Shown here one piece after another: positions 9,652 through 16,890 of a stretch of 33,565 nt of DNA. Under the pieces are notes generated by a model. That model was not told where the DNA came from. It was given only the letters and a program-made list of their open reading frames with translations, and did no database searches. The position numbers and the translations under genes were made by a program. Source of the DNA: Lachnospiraceae bacterium (GTDB lineage: Bacteria; Bacillota; Clostridia; Oscillospirales; CAG-272). The stretch spans positions 1 through 33,565 of the forward strand of contig JAKSPT010000026.1 in assembly GCA_024404495.1 (NCBI GenBank). Reading direction: 5' to 3'. Position 1 is the stretch's first letter; each line of letters opens with the position of its first letter.

Positions 9652-10617
9652 TCAGCCGTGATAATGTCTGTATTTCTCGACCGCGTCGAGGACGGAAGCC
9701 ATATTTTCAAGCGGGATCTCGTAGTTGAATTCCACGTTCAGTCCGAGACCGCCCTCCGGCATCCAGAGCGATTCGACGCATTCTCCGACGTGATCAAAGA
9801 TGCGGGAGCGGGAACCGAACGGGAAAAGCTGACGGTCGAGGTCGAGGTGGATCGGAATGATCTGCTCCCTGCGGCAGACGCGGACGAGATTGTCGATCCC
9901 GTTCGCGCGGAACTGCGGGTTGATCATATCGACGCCGCACTCCACGAGGTCGGGCATGATCTCCCAGATACAGCCGTCGGTATGCATATAGATCAGCTCA
10001 CTCGGCTTATACGCCTTGATCATCCCGTAGAGCTTGCGGTAGCAGGGCTTGAGGTATTTGCGCCATTTTTCGGCGCCGATGGCGAGTCCTCTCTGCATTC
10101 CGAGGTCGTCGCCGAACATAATCATCTCGCCCATGTGCGGCAGGACCGCCGCGATCTGATAGGTATTGTATTCGACGACCTTGTCGATCAGCACGCGGAG
10201 CGCCTCGTTTTCCTCGGCGAAAAGGATCATCGCGTTTTCAAAGCCGACGAGATCGAGCAGACGGAGGTACATGAAGCCGTGCGGCAGTCTGCCGTCGCGG
10301 TTCTTCGGGATCGGGAGGGAGAAGATATCCTCCTCGTCCGTGACCGGATGCCCGGTGACGAGCGCCTGCATCCCGTCCACAAGACCGGACCACACGCAGC
10401 CCCATTCGTCCGTGCTGCTTCCCTGCCGGTACTGGGTCACGAGATTGTCCTTCACGTGTGAAAGGTCCATTTGGTTCCCGCCGAAGAACTGCGGGTACTG
10501 GTCGGTCAGCCTTTGCAGCTCCTCGCCGTATTTCAGCCAAGCGGCGGGAAGAATGCTGACGGTAACGGGGATCGTATCCGGATGCTGCATCCGGATTGCC
10601 TGAATCAGATCGGACAT
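9652..10617 (-). CDS. Uroporphyrinogen decarboxylase (URO-D) family protein, not HemE
   Basis: A 321-residue protein of the URO-D superfamily. This TIM-barrel family includes heme-pathway HemE and also cobalamin-dependent methyl-transfer enzymes such as MtaA and CmuA. The recognisable family features are the MHTDGCIWEIMPDLVECGVD segment, the following NPQF strand, and the GGLGLNVEFNYEIP-ENM end, which resembles the C-terminal barrel strands. The N-terminal substrate-binding RQAG motif of HemE is absent, so decarboxylation of uroporphyrinogen is unlikely. A methyltransferase-like role is inference. The ATG at 10617 has a strong GGAGG. It lies 53 bp downstream of the smsB-like gene and could share its transcript. 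It ends at the terminator at 9595-9647. Confidence 0.7.
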   Translation of the reverse strand: MSDLIQAIRMQHPDTIPVTVSILPAAWLKYGEELQRLTDQYPQFFGGNQMDLSHVKDNLVTQYRQGSSTDEWGCVWSGLVDGMQALVTGHPVTDEEDIFSLPIPKNRDGRLPHGFMYLRLLDLVGFENAMILFAEENEALRVLIDKVVEYNTYQIAAVLPHMGEMIMFGDDLGMQRGLAIGAEKWRKYLKPCYRKLYGMIKAYKPSELIYMHTDGCIWEIMPDLVECGVDMINPQFRANGIDNLVRVCRREQIIPIHLDLDRQLFPFGSRSRIFDHVGECVESLWMPEGGLGLNVEFNYEIPLENMASVLDAVEKYRHYHG

Positions 10618-10670
10618 AGTCGTGTCCTCCTTTTTTTATTGCCGGAGAAGCCTTGCTGTTACTGTCCTTG

Positions 10671-11588
10671 TTATTTCAGAAATCCGTTGACGATCTGCTC
10701 CTCGGCTTCCTTTTCGGAAAGACCGAGCGTCATCAGCTTGACGAGCTGTTCGCCCGCGATCTTGCCGATCGCCGCCTCGTGGATCAGCGCGGCGTCGATA
10801 TTGTTCGCGGTCAGCTCGGGGATCGCGCAGACGCTTGCCTCGTCCATGATGATCGCGTCGCACTCGGTATGACCGGAGCAGGCGGTGTTGCCGTTGACGC
10901 GGGAGAGGAATTTCTGCTTCGAGTGATCCTTGGCGACCGAGCGGGAAACGACGTTCGCGGAGGAGCCTTCCCCATTCAGATCGACCGTGAAGTCGGTCTC
11001 GGCGTACTGGTTCCCGTGGGTCATGATCTTTTCGCGGATGACGAGCGACGCGCCCGCGGCAAGGGCCGCGCGGGTGACGCGCTTCGTGGAGTCGATGCCC
11101 TTGATCTGGGTGGTCTCCATCTCCATGTGCGCCTTTTCGCCGAGCTCGACGACGGTGGTCGGGTTCATGATGTTTTCTCCGGTCCCGTCCCCCTCGCCGT
11201 AGTGCTTCTCGACGTAGCGGAGCTTCGCGTTTTTGCCGAGATGGAAGGAATGGATGCCGTCGTGCGCGGTCTCCTGCGTGCCGCAGTTATGGATGCCGCA
11301 GCCCGCGATGATCGTGACGTCGCAATCGTCGCCGACGTAGAAATCGTTATAGACGAGGTCGTGCAGACCCGTTTCGCTGAGGATGACCGGGATATGAACG
11401 CTTTCGTTCTTCGTGCCGGGCTTGATGATGATGTCGATGCCGCTGCCGTCCGCCTTCGTGACGATATCGACGTTCGCCGTCGTATTGCGCGCGGCGAGCT
11501 TGCCGTTTTCACGGATATTATAGGCGCCGTCCGGCATCGTGTGGAGGTCGGCGACCGCTTCGAGAAGATTCTTTTCGATCTGATCCAT
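10671..11588 (-). CDS. SufB/SufD-family Fe-S scaffold, SmsB-like
   Basis: A 305-residue member of the SufB/SufD beta-helix scaffold family, much shorter than SufB of full SUF operons (about 465-495). It keeps the core: the central beta-helix region (VTIIAGCGIHNCGT, HSFHLGKNAKLRYVEKHYG), and the C-terminal block with two cysteines (CDAIIMDEASVCAIPEL) followed by ALIHEAAIGKIAGEQL and GLSEKEAEEQIVNGFL, which matches the SufB end. The N-terminal SufB extension is missing. It follows its ATPase partner by 12 bp. The pair, without SufD, SufS, SufU or SufE nearby, matches the two-gene SUF-like minimal system (SMS; SmsC + SmsB) described in anaerobes and archaea. The function in cluster assembly is by family. 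Confidence 0.85.
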   Translation of the reverse strand: MDQIEKNLLEAVADLHTMPDGAYNIRENGKLAARNTTANVDIVTKADGSGIDIIIKPGTKNESVHIPVILSETGLHDLVYNDFYVGDDCDVTIIAGCGIHNCGTQETAHDGIHSFHLGKNAKLRYVEKHYGEGDGTGENIMNPTTVVELGEKAHMEMETTQIKGIDSTKRVTRAALAAGASLVIREKIMTHGNQYAETDFTVDLNGEGSSANVVSRSVAKDHSKQKFLSRVNGNTACSGHTECDAIIMDEASVCAIPELTANNIDAALIHEAAIGKIAGEQLVKLMTLGLSEKEAEEQIVNGFLK

Positions 11589-11600
11589 CGTATTCCCTCC

Positions 11601-12326
11601 TTACAGCTTCGAGGTCAGAACGGAGCAGGCTTCGTTTCCGTTCATCACGTTCGGAAGGACCTTTTCTCTCGTTCCGTCCTCGCGCACCTCTCCGTCGGCA
11701 ATGACGATGATGCGGTCGGCGATATTCAGGATGCGCTCCTGATGCGAAATGATGAGGATCGAGCCCTGCACCTTTTCGTACATATTGCGGAAGACGTTGA
11801 TGAGGTTATTGAACGACCAGAGGTCGATGCCCGCCTCGGGCTCGTCGAAGACCGAAAGCTTCGTGCCGCGGGCGAGGATCATCGCGATCTCGATGCGCTT
11901 CAGCTCGCCGCCCGAAAGGGAGGCGTTCAGTTCTCTGTCGATATAATCTCTCGCGCAGAGACCGACCTCGGAAAGATAGCCGCAGGCGGTGGTCATATCG
12001 ATCTTTTTCCCGGCGGCAAGCGTGATCAGATCGCGCACGGTCAGCCCCTTGAAGCGGACGGGCTGCTGAAACGCGAAGCTGATGCCGAGGCGCGCGCGCT
12101 CGGTGATCGGCATATCGGTGATATCGGTCCCGTCAAAAAGGATCCTGCCCCCGGTCGGCTGATAGACGCCGGAGATCAGCTTGGCAAGGGAGGATTTGCC
12201 CCCGCCGTTCGGTCCCGTGATCGCGACGAAGCGCTCGTCGATCTTCAGGGAAACGTTTTTGACGATATCCTTCTTTTCCCCCTTTTCGGTCGTAACGGAA
12301 AAGGAGACGTTCTGTAATTCAAGCAT
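11601..12326 (-). CDS. SufC-like ABC ATPase, SmsC-like
   Basis: The cytosolic ATPase partner of the SufB-type scaffold. The 241-residue protein has Walker A GPNGGGKS (38-45), a Q-loop region (SFAFQQPVRF), the ABC signature LSGGELKRIEIA, Walker B/D-loop LSVFDEPEAGIDLW and the H-loop LIISHQERIL. The LSGGE(L)KR-E signature and DEPEAGIDLW are SufC-like rather than transporter-like. No membrane partner is nearby. First gene of the unit, with a promoter at 12359-12387. The ATG at 12326 follows an ACGGAG box (CACGGAGTAAAAGA). Transcription then continues into the scaffold gene and perhaps the URO-D family gene. Confidence 0.87.
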   Translation of the reverse strand: MLELQNVSFSVTTEKGEKKDIVKNVSLKIDERFVAITGPNGGGKSSLAKLISGVYQPTGGRILFDGTDITDMPITERARLGISFAFQQPVRFKGLTVRDLITLAAGKKIDMTTACGYLSEVGLCARDYIDRELNASLSGGELKRIEIAMILARGTKLSVFDEPEAGIDLWSFNNLINVFRNMYEKVQGSILIISHQERILNIADRIIVIADGEVREDGTREKVLPNVMNGNEACSVLTSKL

Positions 12327-12358
12327 TCTTTTACTCCGTGATGATTGGTTTCTGTCTT

Positions 12359-12387
12359 ATTATAACACATCCGTCGGAAAAAAACAA
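12359..12387 (-). promoter_or_regulatory. Promoter of the SmsC/SmsB-like operon
   Basis: On the minus strand: TTGTTT (12382-12387), a 17-bp spacer, and TATAAT (12359-12364) preceded by TGT (extended -10). Initiation near 12352 leaves a short leader of about 25 nt. No RirA-, IscR- or Fur-like dyad is obvious around it. Confidence 0.7.
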
Positions 12388-12409
12388 GCGGACGGCGCGT
12401 TTTCGCCAT

Positions 12410-12949
12410 TCAATTTTCCTCGGACATATCCGACGGATTCCTTGCCGCGATGATCGCGTCCTCGAGCTTTTCAAGTTCTTCCTTCGTCAGCGCCTCCTTG
12501 CGGAGCATCAGCGCGTCGTCCGGGGAGAAGCAGAGGCAGAGCGAATCGCCGAGCTCGGCAACGAACCAGAGGGAGAGATAGTCGCATCTGCGCTCCCCCG
12601 CCGAGCCGTCCCCGTATTCAACGGACGCCGTAAAGCCGTAGCGCATAAAATGATACGAGGCGCGCACCGGAACGGTTTTGTCCTTCCCTTTCGCTTTCCG
12701 GTATTTCAGATACGGGGAAAGGAAACGGAGATACAGCACGGTAATGAGCATCAGCACCGAAACGATCAGCGCCGCGAGCATCATCGGGTCAAAGCCCCAG
12801 AGAACGAAGAAAACGACCGAGGCGGCAACGATCAGCGAAGAAAGCACGATCCATACGACCGGCTTTTTCGTTTCCCCGCGGAATACCTGATATTTGTAAA
12901 ATGCGTACAGCATTTCGGGCGTGATCCTTGAAGTGACGCTGATATCCAT
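12410..12949 (-). CDS. YcxB-like membrane protein
   Basis: A 179-residue protein with two adjacent membrane helices (about 30-51 and 55-76) and a cytoplasmic C-terminal part. That part contains the PVRASYHFMRYGFTA strand pattern and a short helix near the end (LRKEALTKEELEKLEDAI). The topology and the beta-rich RASYHF..YGF segment fit the YcxB-like family, which has no established function. Its ATG overlaps the PHP gene stop by 4 bp or less (ATGA arrangement), so it is translationally coupled and belongs to the operon that begins with the P-II-like gene. No clear terminator follows it. Confidence 0.65.
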   Translation of the reverse strand: MDISVTSRITPEMLYAFYKYQVFRGETKKPVVWIVLSSLIVAASVVFFVLWGFDPMMLAALIVSVLMLITVLYLRFLSPYLKYRKAKGKDKTVPVRASYHFMRYGFTASVEYGDGSAGERRCDYLSLWFVAELGDSLCLCFSPDDALMLRKEALTKEELEKLEDAIIAARNPSDMSEEN

Positions 12950-13764
12950 CAGTTTCCTCCGATATGAAATTTCTGTTCCTCGGTCAGACCGAGCAGATCA
13001 AAGATTTTTTCCGCCCTGCTCTTCGCTTTCAGAAGATCCGCCGGGTGATGGGCGTCGCTGCCGAAATAGAACCGGCAGCCGCATTCCGACGCGATGCGGT
13101 AGGGGCGCAGCATCGTTTCCAGCTCGTCCCCCTCGTAGCGGAAGGGGTCGAAATTCAGCTCGATCCCGAGCCCTTTCTTCGCGGAGCGGTCAAAAAGCTC
13201 ACGGAAGACACCGTCCGACACGCCGTTCAGGACCTTCAGATGGCTTTTCGGCGGATCGGACGCCATCAGCTCGCAGGTCAGATGCGCGATGCCGACCTTG
13301 TGAAAGGGGAGATCGGCGTTCAGGAGCGTGTCAAACCTGACGATATACAGCTCCGTCCTGCGTTCGATCTCATCGGGTGCGTCCACGATCTCCTGCTCAA
13401 AGGTGAACCCTTTCATGTGCAGATGGGTCGTCGGCACGATGATGAAATCCATTTTTTCAACGGTTTCCGGGGCGATCCCGATCGTTCCGTGCTTGTCCAT
13501 ATCGGTTTCGCAGCCGAAATAAAACCGTATCCCCTCTTTTTCGGGGAGCGGAAGTTCCTCCGTGATATGCGGATAGTTCTGAGGGGCGTACCAGCCGGAC
13601 GCGCCCGGCACTTTTTCGTCCCAGAAGTGGTCGGTCACGCAGAGGGAGGAGAGCCCGTTTTCCGCCGCGTACTCAAGCAGCCGCGCCGCGGTCTGCTCCG
13701 GATCGCGCGAGCAGGAGGAAAGCCGGGTATGGATATGGTAATCCTGATCGAAAATCATTTTCAT
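12949..13764 (-). CDS. PHP-domain phosphoesterase (histidinol-phosphatase-like)
   Basis: A 271-residue PHP (polymerase and histidinol phosphatase) domain protein, a metal-dependent phosphoesterase fold. The metal-binding motifs are in order: HIHTRLSS at the N-terminus, CVTDHFWDE, FGCETDMDKHG, THLHMKGF, and FGSDAHHPADL near the end. These resemble HisJ-type histidinol phosphatases. No his genes are nearby, so the substrate is uncertain. I choose the ATG at 13764 because the longer frame starts with GTG at 13803 inside the antiporter gene, and the extra residues (RSPKTNEREKR) are not family-like. With this start the gene begins 16 bp after the antiporter stop. The start is moderately certain, because the ribosome site is only GGGAAAAA. 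Confidence 0.78.
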   Translation of the reverse strand: MKMIFDQDYHIHTRLSSCSRDPEQTAARLLEYAAENGLSSLCVTDHFWDEKVPGASGWYAPQNYPHITEELPLPEKEGIRFYFGCETDMDKHGTIGIAPETVEKMDFIIVPTTHLHMKGFTFEQEIVDAPDEIERRTELYIVRFDTLLNADLPFHKVGIAHLTCELMASDPPKSHLKVLNGVSDGVFRELFDRSAKKGLGIELNFDPFRYEGDELETMLRPYRIASECGCRFYFGSDAHHPADLLKAKSRAEKIFDLLGLTEEQKFHIGGN

Positions 13765-13780
13765 GGTTCGTTTTTCCCGT

Positions 13781-14959
13781 TCATTGGTCTTTGGCGATCT
13801 CACCCGCTGCCTTGAGCGAAAGCTTCGTCACGGCGGGTCCGATCAGCTCGTAGATCAGCGTGCCGCAGAGGATGATCGCGCGGATCGTCGCGCCGTATTC
13901 GGGAACGACGACGGTCGCGGCGAGCGACAGACCGATCGCGACGCCTGCCTGCGGGCAGAGCGCCGGACCGAGGAATCTGCGTACCTTTTTATCCGCCTTG
14001 CAGAGCGTACCGCCGAGCCACGCGCCGAAGATCTTGCCGCAGACGCGGAGCACGATGTAGATCACGCCGACAACGCCGACCGTAGGCAGGACCGAAATTT
14101 TCAGATCCGCACCGGAAGCGACGAAGAACAGCATGAAGATCGGGGGCGTCACCCCGTCGCAGAGACGCATGATATGGTCGAGATCCTGCGAAAGATTGGC
14201 GATCACGGCGCCCATCGACATACAGAGCAGCAGCGAGGAGAACCCGCAGAGCTCGGAAATGCCGATGCCGAAGAAGAGGAACGCCGCGATGAGCGAGAGG
14301 CGGTTGCCGTCCTTTTTGAACCAGCGGAGCGGGATCACGAAGAGGAACCCGAGAAGCCCGCCGACGACGATCGCGCCGCCGATCTCGATCAGAGGAGAAA
14401 GCAGAGACGAGGCGGCGGGACCCGCAGACGGATTGACGAGCGCCTGCGCGATCGCGACGAAGACCGAGAAGAGCATCAGCGCCGTCGCGTCGTCGATCGC
14501 GACGACCGAAAGCAGGGTCTCGGTGACCGGTCCCTTCGCCTTATACTGCTTGATGACCATAATGGTCGCGGCGGGTGCGGTCGCGGCGGCGATCGCAGAA
14601 AGGACGAGCGAGAACGGAAGCTCCTTTCCGGCGAGCAGCAGCCCGGTAAGGACGAAGAGCACCGCAAAGAGCGATTCGAGGCAGGCGATGACGATCGGCG
14701 TCACGCCCACCCGTTTGAAATAGGAGATCTTGAACTCGTTGCCGATCGAAAAGGCGATGAAGCCGAGGGCAACGTCCGAGATCAGCGAGATCGAGGAAAG
14801 GAAATCCTCGGAGAGAAGACCGAACACCGAGGGTCCGATCAGAAGTCCGGCGATGAGGTAGCCGGTCACGTTCGGAAGCTTGACCAGCTTCACCAGACGT
14901 CCGCACGCCATCCCGGCAAAAATCATAATGGCAAGGTCTGTCAGCGTATTGAGAGTCAT
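13781..14959 (-). CDS. Cation:proton antiporter (CPA2/Kef-type)
   Basis: A 392-residue integral membrane protein with about 11-13 hydrophobic segments. Family motifs are visible: the N-terminal GRLVKLVKLPNVTGYLIAGLLIGP, the central AIDDATALMLFSVF with two adjacent aspartates in the ion-binding helix, and AAATAPAATI just before it. This is the Na+/H+ exchanger CPA2 core. It lacks the cytoplasmic TrkA-N (RCK) domain found in KefB/KefC, so regulation would have to come from another protein. The gene starts inside the stop of the P-II-like gene (ATGA overlap), a strong hint that the P-II-like protein controls it. Confidence 0.88.
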   Translation of the reverse strand: MTLNTLTDLAIMIFAGMACGRLVKLVKLPNVTGYLIAGLLIGPSVFGLLSEDFLSSISLISDVALGFIAFSIGNEFKISYFKRVGVTPIVIACLESLFAVLFVLTGLLLAGKELPFSLVLSAIAAATAPAATIMVIKQYKAKGPVTETLLSVVAIDDATALMLFSVFVAIAQALVNPSAGPAASSLLSPLIEIGGAIVVGGLLGFLFVIPLRWFKKDGNRLSLIAAFLFFGIGISELCGFSSLLLCMSMGAVIANLSQDLDHIMRLCDGVTPPIFMLFFVASGADLKISVLPTVGVVGVIYIVLRVCGKIFGAWLGGTLCKADKKVRRFLGPALCPQAGVAIGLSLAATVVVPEYGATIRAIILCGTLIYELIGPAVTKLSLKAAGEIAKDQ

Positions 14960-15297
14960 TGCTTTTTATTGAGTCCTTCCGCATAGGATACCGGCACGGT
15001 GAAGAGAATGCCGGTGTCGGGCTTGTCGAACCCGCCGTTGATCTTATTGACGATCGAGGAGACCAGCGCGACCTTCTCGTCCTCCACGACCATGAAAATG
15101 GTCTTGTTCTGCTTGTGCTCGGGATTGAGCATCAGGCGAAGGGACGCGATGATGCGGAACTCGTCGTGATCGTATAGCTCGGAAGCCATGCCCTTGCTGT
15201 CGATAATGGTCGCGCCGCGGACGCCGTTTTCTTCAAGCGCCTCCAGCACCTCTTCGAGCAGCTCCGTTTTGTTCAGGACGATGATAAGTAACTGCAT
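14956..15297 (-). CDS. P-II-like signalling protein
   Basis: A 113-residue small protein with the ferredoxin-like fold of the P-II superfamily: beta strand MQLLIIVLN, helix ELLEEVLEALEENG, the GATIIDSKG turn (28-36) where P-II proteins bind nucleotide, and the C-terminal DKPDTGILFTVPV strand (91-103). The uridylylated T-loop tyrosine region of GlnB/GlnK is not recognisable, and no amtB or glnA is nearby. It is therefore likely a non-nitrogen P-II-like protein. The start at 15297 is set by AAAGGATGG. A longer upstream frame has no conserved sequence and crosses the promoter. It overlaps the antiporter gene (ATGA), and I infer that it senses a nucleotide or metabolite and gates the antiporter. 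Confidence 0.78.
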   Translation of the reverse strand: MQLLIIVLNKTELLEEVLEALEENGVRGATIIDSKGMASELYDHDEFRIIASLRLMLNPEHKQNKTIFMVVEDEKVALVSSIVNKINGGFDKPDTGILFTVPVSYAEGLNKKQ

Positions 15298-15349
15298 ATT
15301 TGACCATCCTTTTCCCGCCGGTCCGAAACCGAACCGACTTTTTTCTTCT

Positions 15350-15377
15350 ATTTTATCACATTTCGCGCGAAATGCAA
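15350..15377 (-). promoter_or_regulatory. Promoter of the P-II-like/antiporter operon
   Basis: On the minus strand: TTGCAT (15372-15377), a 16-bp spacer, and TAAAAT (15350-15355) preceded by TGA (extended -10). The leader to the ATG at 15297 is about 45 nt. The spacer is almost filled by the palindrome at 15359-15374. Confidence 0.7.
15359..15374. promoter_or_regulatory. 16-bp perfect palindrome between -35 and -10
   Basis: CATTTCGCGCGAAATG is a perfect 16-bp inverted repeat. It lies in the spacer and touches the -35 of the P-II-like operon promoter, the usual place for a repressor operator. No regulator gene is adjacent, so the binding protein is unknown. Confidence 0.6.
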
Positions 15378-15386
15378 GGGAAAACA

Positions 15387-15902
15387 TCAACAGTTTTTCC
15401 GTAAACCGCGTTCTTTTTTTCGGCAAAGGACGGGAACGGTCTCCGTTTCGCGGAAAACGGCGCGTACTCTCCCGCTTCCCGGATCGGTTTCGGCGCGGTA
15501 ACGGAAGAACGTGACGCCGTCCTCCCCGGGATACCATCCGCCGTTCCCCTCCCTCTCCGCTCTTTTCACCGTCTTTTTCCCGATCAGCCTTTCGGGCGGC
15601 ACGGCGTTTCCCGCTTCATCCCACGTCACGGCGTCCGAAAAGCAGAGGGCGAGGCGGTTTTCCCGGTAAAAGCGGTACAGCAGGAGAACGGTGACCGTTC
15701 CGTCCGGTCCCGGGATCACGCGCCCGGACCCTGTCACCGAGGTTAAGCCCGTGCGCTCCGGGGAAAGAGAGGAAAGGAGGGCGGTCAGCTTCCGGTAATA
15801 GTCCCCGAACCGTTTCCCGCCCTCCGCGTCTTCGGGAACGGGGACGCGGAAGAAAAAGCCTCCGTTCCGTCCCCGCTCCTCCCGGAATGTGACCGTCCTC
15901 AT
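15387..15902 (-). CDS. Conserved-looking hypothetical protein (last gene of four-gene cluster)
   Basis: A 171-residue protein that I cannot assign. It has no signal peptide or membrane helix and is rich in Arg, Gly and Glu. Visible features are a helix (RFGDYYRKLTALLSSL), then strands (VTVLLLYRFYRENRLALCF) and a SDAVTWDEAGNAVPPERL stretch. Helix-strand-strand followed by a TWDxxxGxxVPP segment recalls the DUF3298/RsiV-type beta-proteins, but this is only a resemblance. The protein ends in Lys/Arg/Cys. Its ATG overlaps the stop of the preceding gene (ATGA), so it is translationally coupled to the three upstream genes. The real stop at 15387 lies just upstream of the P-II-like promoter. Confidence 0.6.
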   Translation of the reverse strand: MRTVTFREERGRNGGFFFRVPVPEDAEGGKRFGDYYRKLTALLSSLSPERTGLTSVTGSGRVIPGPDGTVTVLLLYRFYRENRLALCFSDAVTWDEAGNAVPPERLIGKKTVKRAEREGNGGWYPGEDGVTFFRYRAETDPGSGRVRAVFRETETVPVLCRKKERGLRKNC

Positions 15903-16270
15903 CCGAGGAGCGGGAAGCCGCCCCGCCCGGTGAAAAAGAGCACGCCGAGGAGGATCAGCAGCACGAGCTGCTCCTTTACCTCCTCCGCGGAGCCGGTCAG
16001 AAAGAGGAAGATCAGCCCGAGCAGCAGCCAGTCGTCCGATCCGAACGAGGAAAGCTCCTTCCTTATCGCGGAAACCGGTTTTTCCGCCGCCGGAGCGGGA
16101 AGTTCCCCGGACGATGAAGTCTGCGCCGGGAACGCGGCCGTCTCCGTTTCCTCCTCCCGCTCCGCGGACGCCGGAGCGGGAGGGGGCACCGCCGCGTCAG
16201 AAAGCGCCGTGCCCGAATAATCGGGCGGGGGGACCGGGGAAACGGGTCTGCGATAGCTTCTTACGTACAT
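15899..16270 (-). CDS. Small hypothetical protein with Pro/Glu-rich region and hydrophobic hairpin
   Basis: A 123-residue protein of unknown function. The N-terminal part (1-65) is low-complexity, rich in Pro, Ala, Glu and Ser, and starts with MYVRSYRRPVSPVPPPDYSG. The C-terminal part has two short hydrophobic stretches (about 81-92, WLLLGLIFLFLT, and 102-115, LVLLILLGVLFFTG) joined by an acidic SAEEVKEQ turn. The stretches are short for a normal two-helix membrane anchor and could form a re-entrant or amphipathic hairpin. The ATG shares an A with the preceding TGA (TGATG). It is the third of four overlapping genes. A membrane- or spore-surface-associated role is possible, but nothing in the sequence proves it. 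Confidence 0.6.
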   Translation of the reverse strand: MYVRSYRRPVSPVPPPDYSGTALSDAAVPPPAPASAEREEETETAAFPAQTSSSGELPAPAAEKPVSAIRKELSSFGSDDWLLLGLIFLFLTGSAEEVKEQLVLLILLGVLFFTGRGGFPLLG

Positions 16271-16626
16271 CAGTCGTTTCCTCCCTTCGGCGCCCCGTCA
16301 AGGCGCATGACCCGCATCACCGAGAGGACGCGGATCAGCGATTCCGCCGCTTCCCTTCTCGATCTGCTGAGAAAGGGGCAGAGGGCTTTGATGAGCCTGA
16401 TCCGCTCGGCGTCGTGCTCCGGATCGCGCGCGAGGAGAGAAAGCGGCGCGGACCGCGTTTCCTCGGCTCCGTTTTCGGCGTTCCCCTCTGCGGTTTCCGC
16501 GTTTTCCTCCGCGCCCTGCGCCTCGCCGACCGCACCCATCACGTTTTTTGCCGCGTCGAGCACCTTTCCCATCATATCGGGATCGGAAAGGAGCTGATTC
16601 AGACGGTCGGAAAGATCATTTTCCAT
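16270..16626 (-). CDS. Small helical hypothetical protein
   Basis: A 118-residue protein of unknown function, predicted to be mostly helical. It has an N-terminal helix (DLSDRLNQLLSDPDMMGKVLDAAKNVMG), a central low-complexity Glu/Ala/Asn linker (about 35-60), and a C-terminal block (ERIRLIKALCPFLSRSRREAAESLI, followed by RVLSVMRVMRL). In that block a basic helix-turn is followed by an amphipathic Arg/Met/Leu helix. It has no signal peptide. The start overlaps the end of the preceding gene by 11 bp and the stop overlaps the next start by 1 bp. The overlapping arrangement suggests the four products are made together, perhaps in a fixed ratio. Confidence 0.6.
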   Translation of the reverse strand: MENDLSDRLNQLLSDPDMMGKVLDAAKNVMGAVGEAQGAEENAETAEGNAENGAEETRSAPLSLLARDPEHDAERIRLIKALCPFLSRSRREAAESLIRVLSVMRVMRLDGAPKGGND

Positions 16627-16867
16627 GCTTCTTCAGTACCTCCATCAGCTCCGCGGTATTCTTTTCCCCGAGCTTTTCAAGCGCCCTTCCGATCTCGCGC
16701 GGCGTCGCCCGGTCCAGCCTGCTCCGCACCGCGGGAAGGTGCCGCAGCGCCGCGTTCTTTTCCTTTTCCGAAAGTCCGACGGCTTCCGCCGCCCTCGAAA
16801 TCAGCTCGGAAAGCGTTTTGTCGTCGAGACCCTTCAGCTTTCCGTTCAGTTCCTCAAACCGTTCCAT
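16616..16867 (-). CDS. Small helical hypothetical protein (first gene of four-gene cluster)
   Basis: An 83-residue helical protein starting MERFEELNGKLKGLDDKT. I place the start at 16867 because it follows GGGAGGA with good spacing. The longer frame to 16957 runs into the AT-rich promoter region. It contains repeated short helices (LSELISRAAEAVGLSEKEKNA, LPAVRSRLDRAT, EIGRALEKLGEKNTAELMEVLKK) and no cysteines, and is strongly charged. It could be a small protein-protein interaction module. The gene opens the run of four overlapping genes down to 15387. The leader contains an inverted repeat (16891-16929). Confidence 0.6.
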   Translation of the reverse strand: MERFEELNGKLKGLDDKTLSELISRAAEAVGLSEKEKNAALRHLPAVRSRLDRATPREIGRALEKLGEKNTAELMEVLKKHGK

Positions 16868-16890
16868 ATCCGTTCCTCCCGTCGTCACCC

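Noticed and set aside
9652..10617. HemE (uroporphyrinogen decarboxylase of heme synthesis)
   Set aside because: The N-terminal RQAG motif is missing and no other heme genes are nearby.
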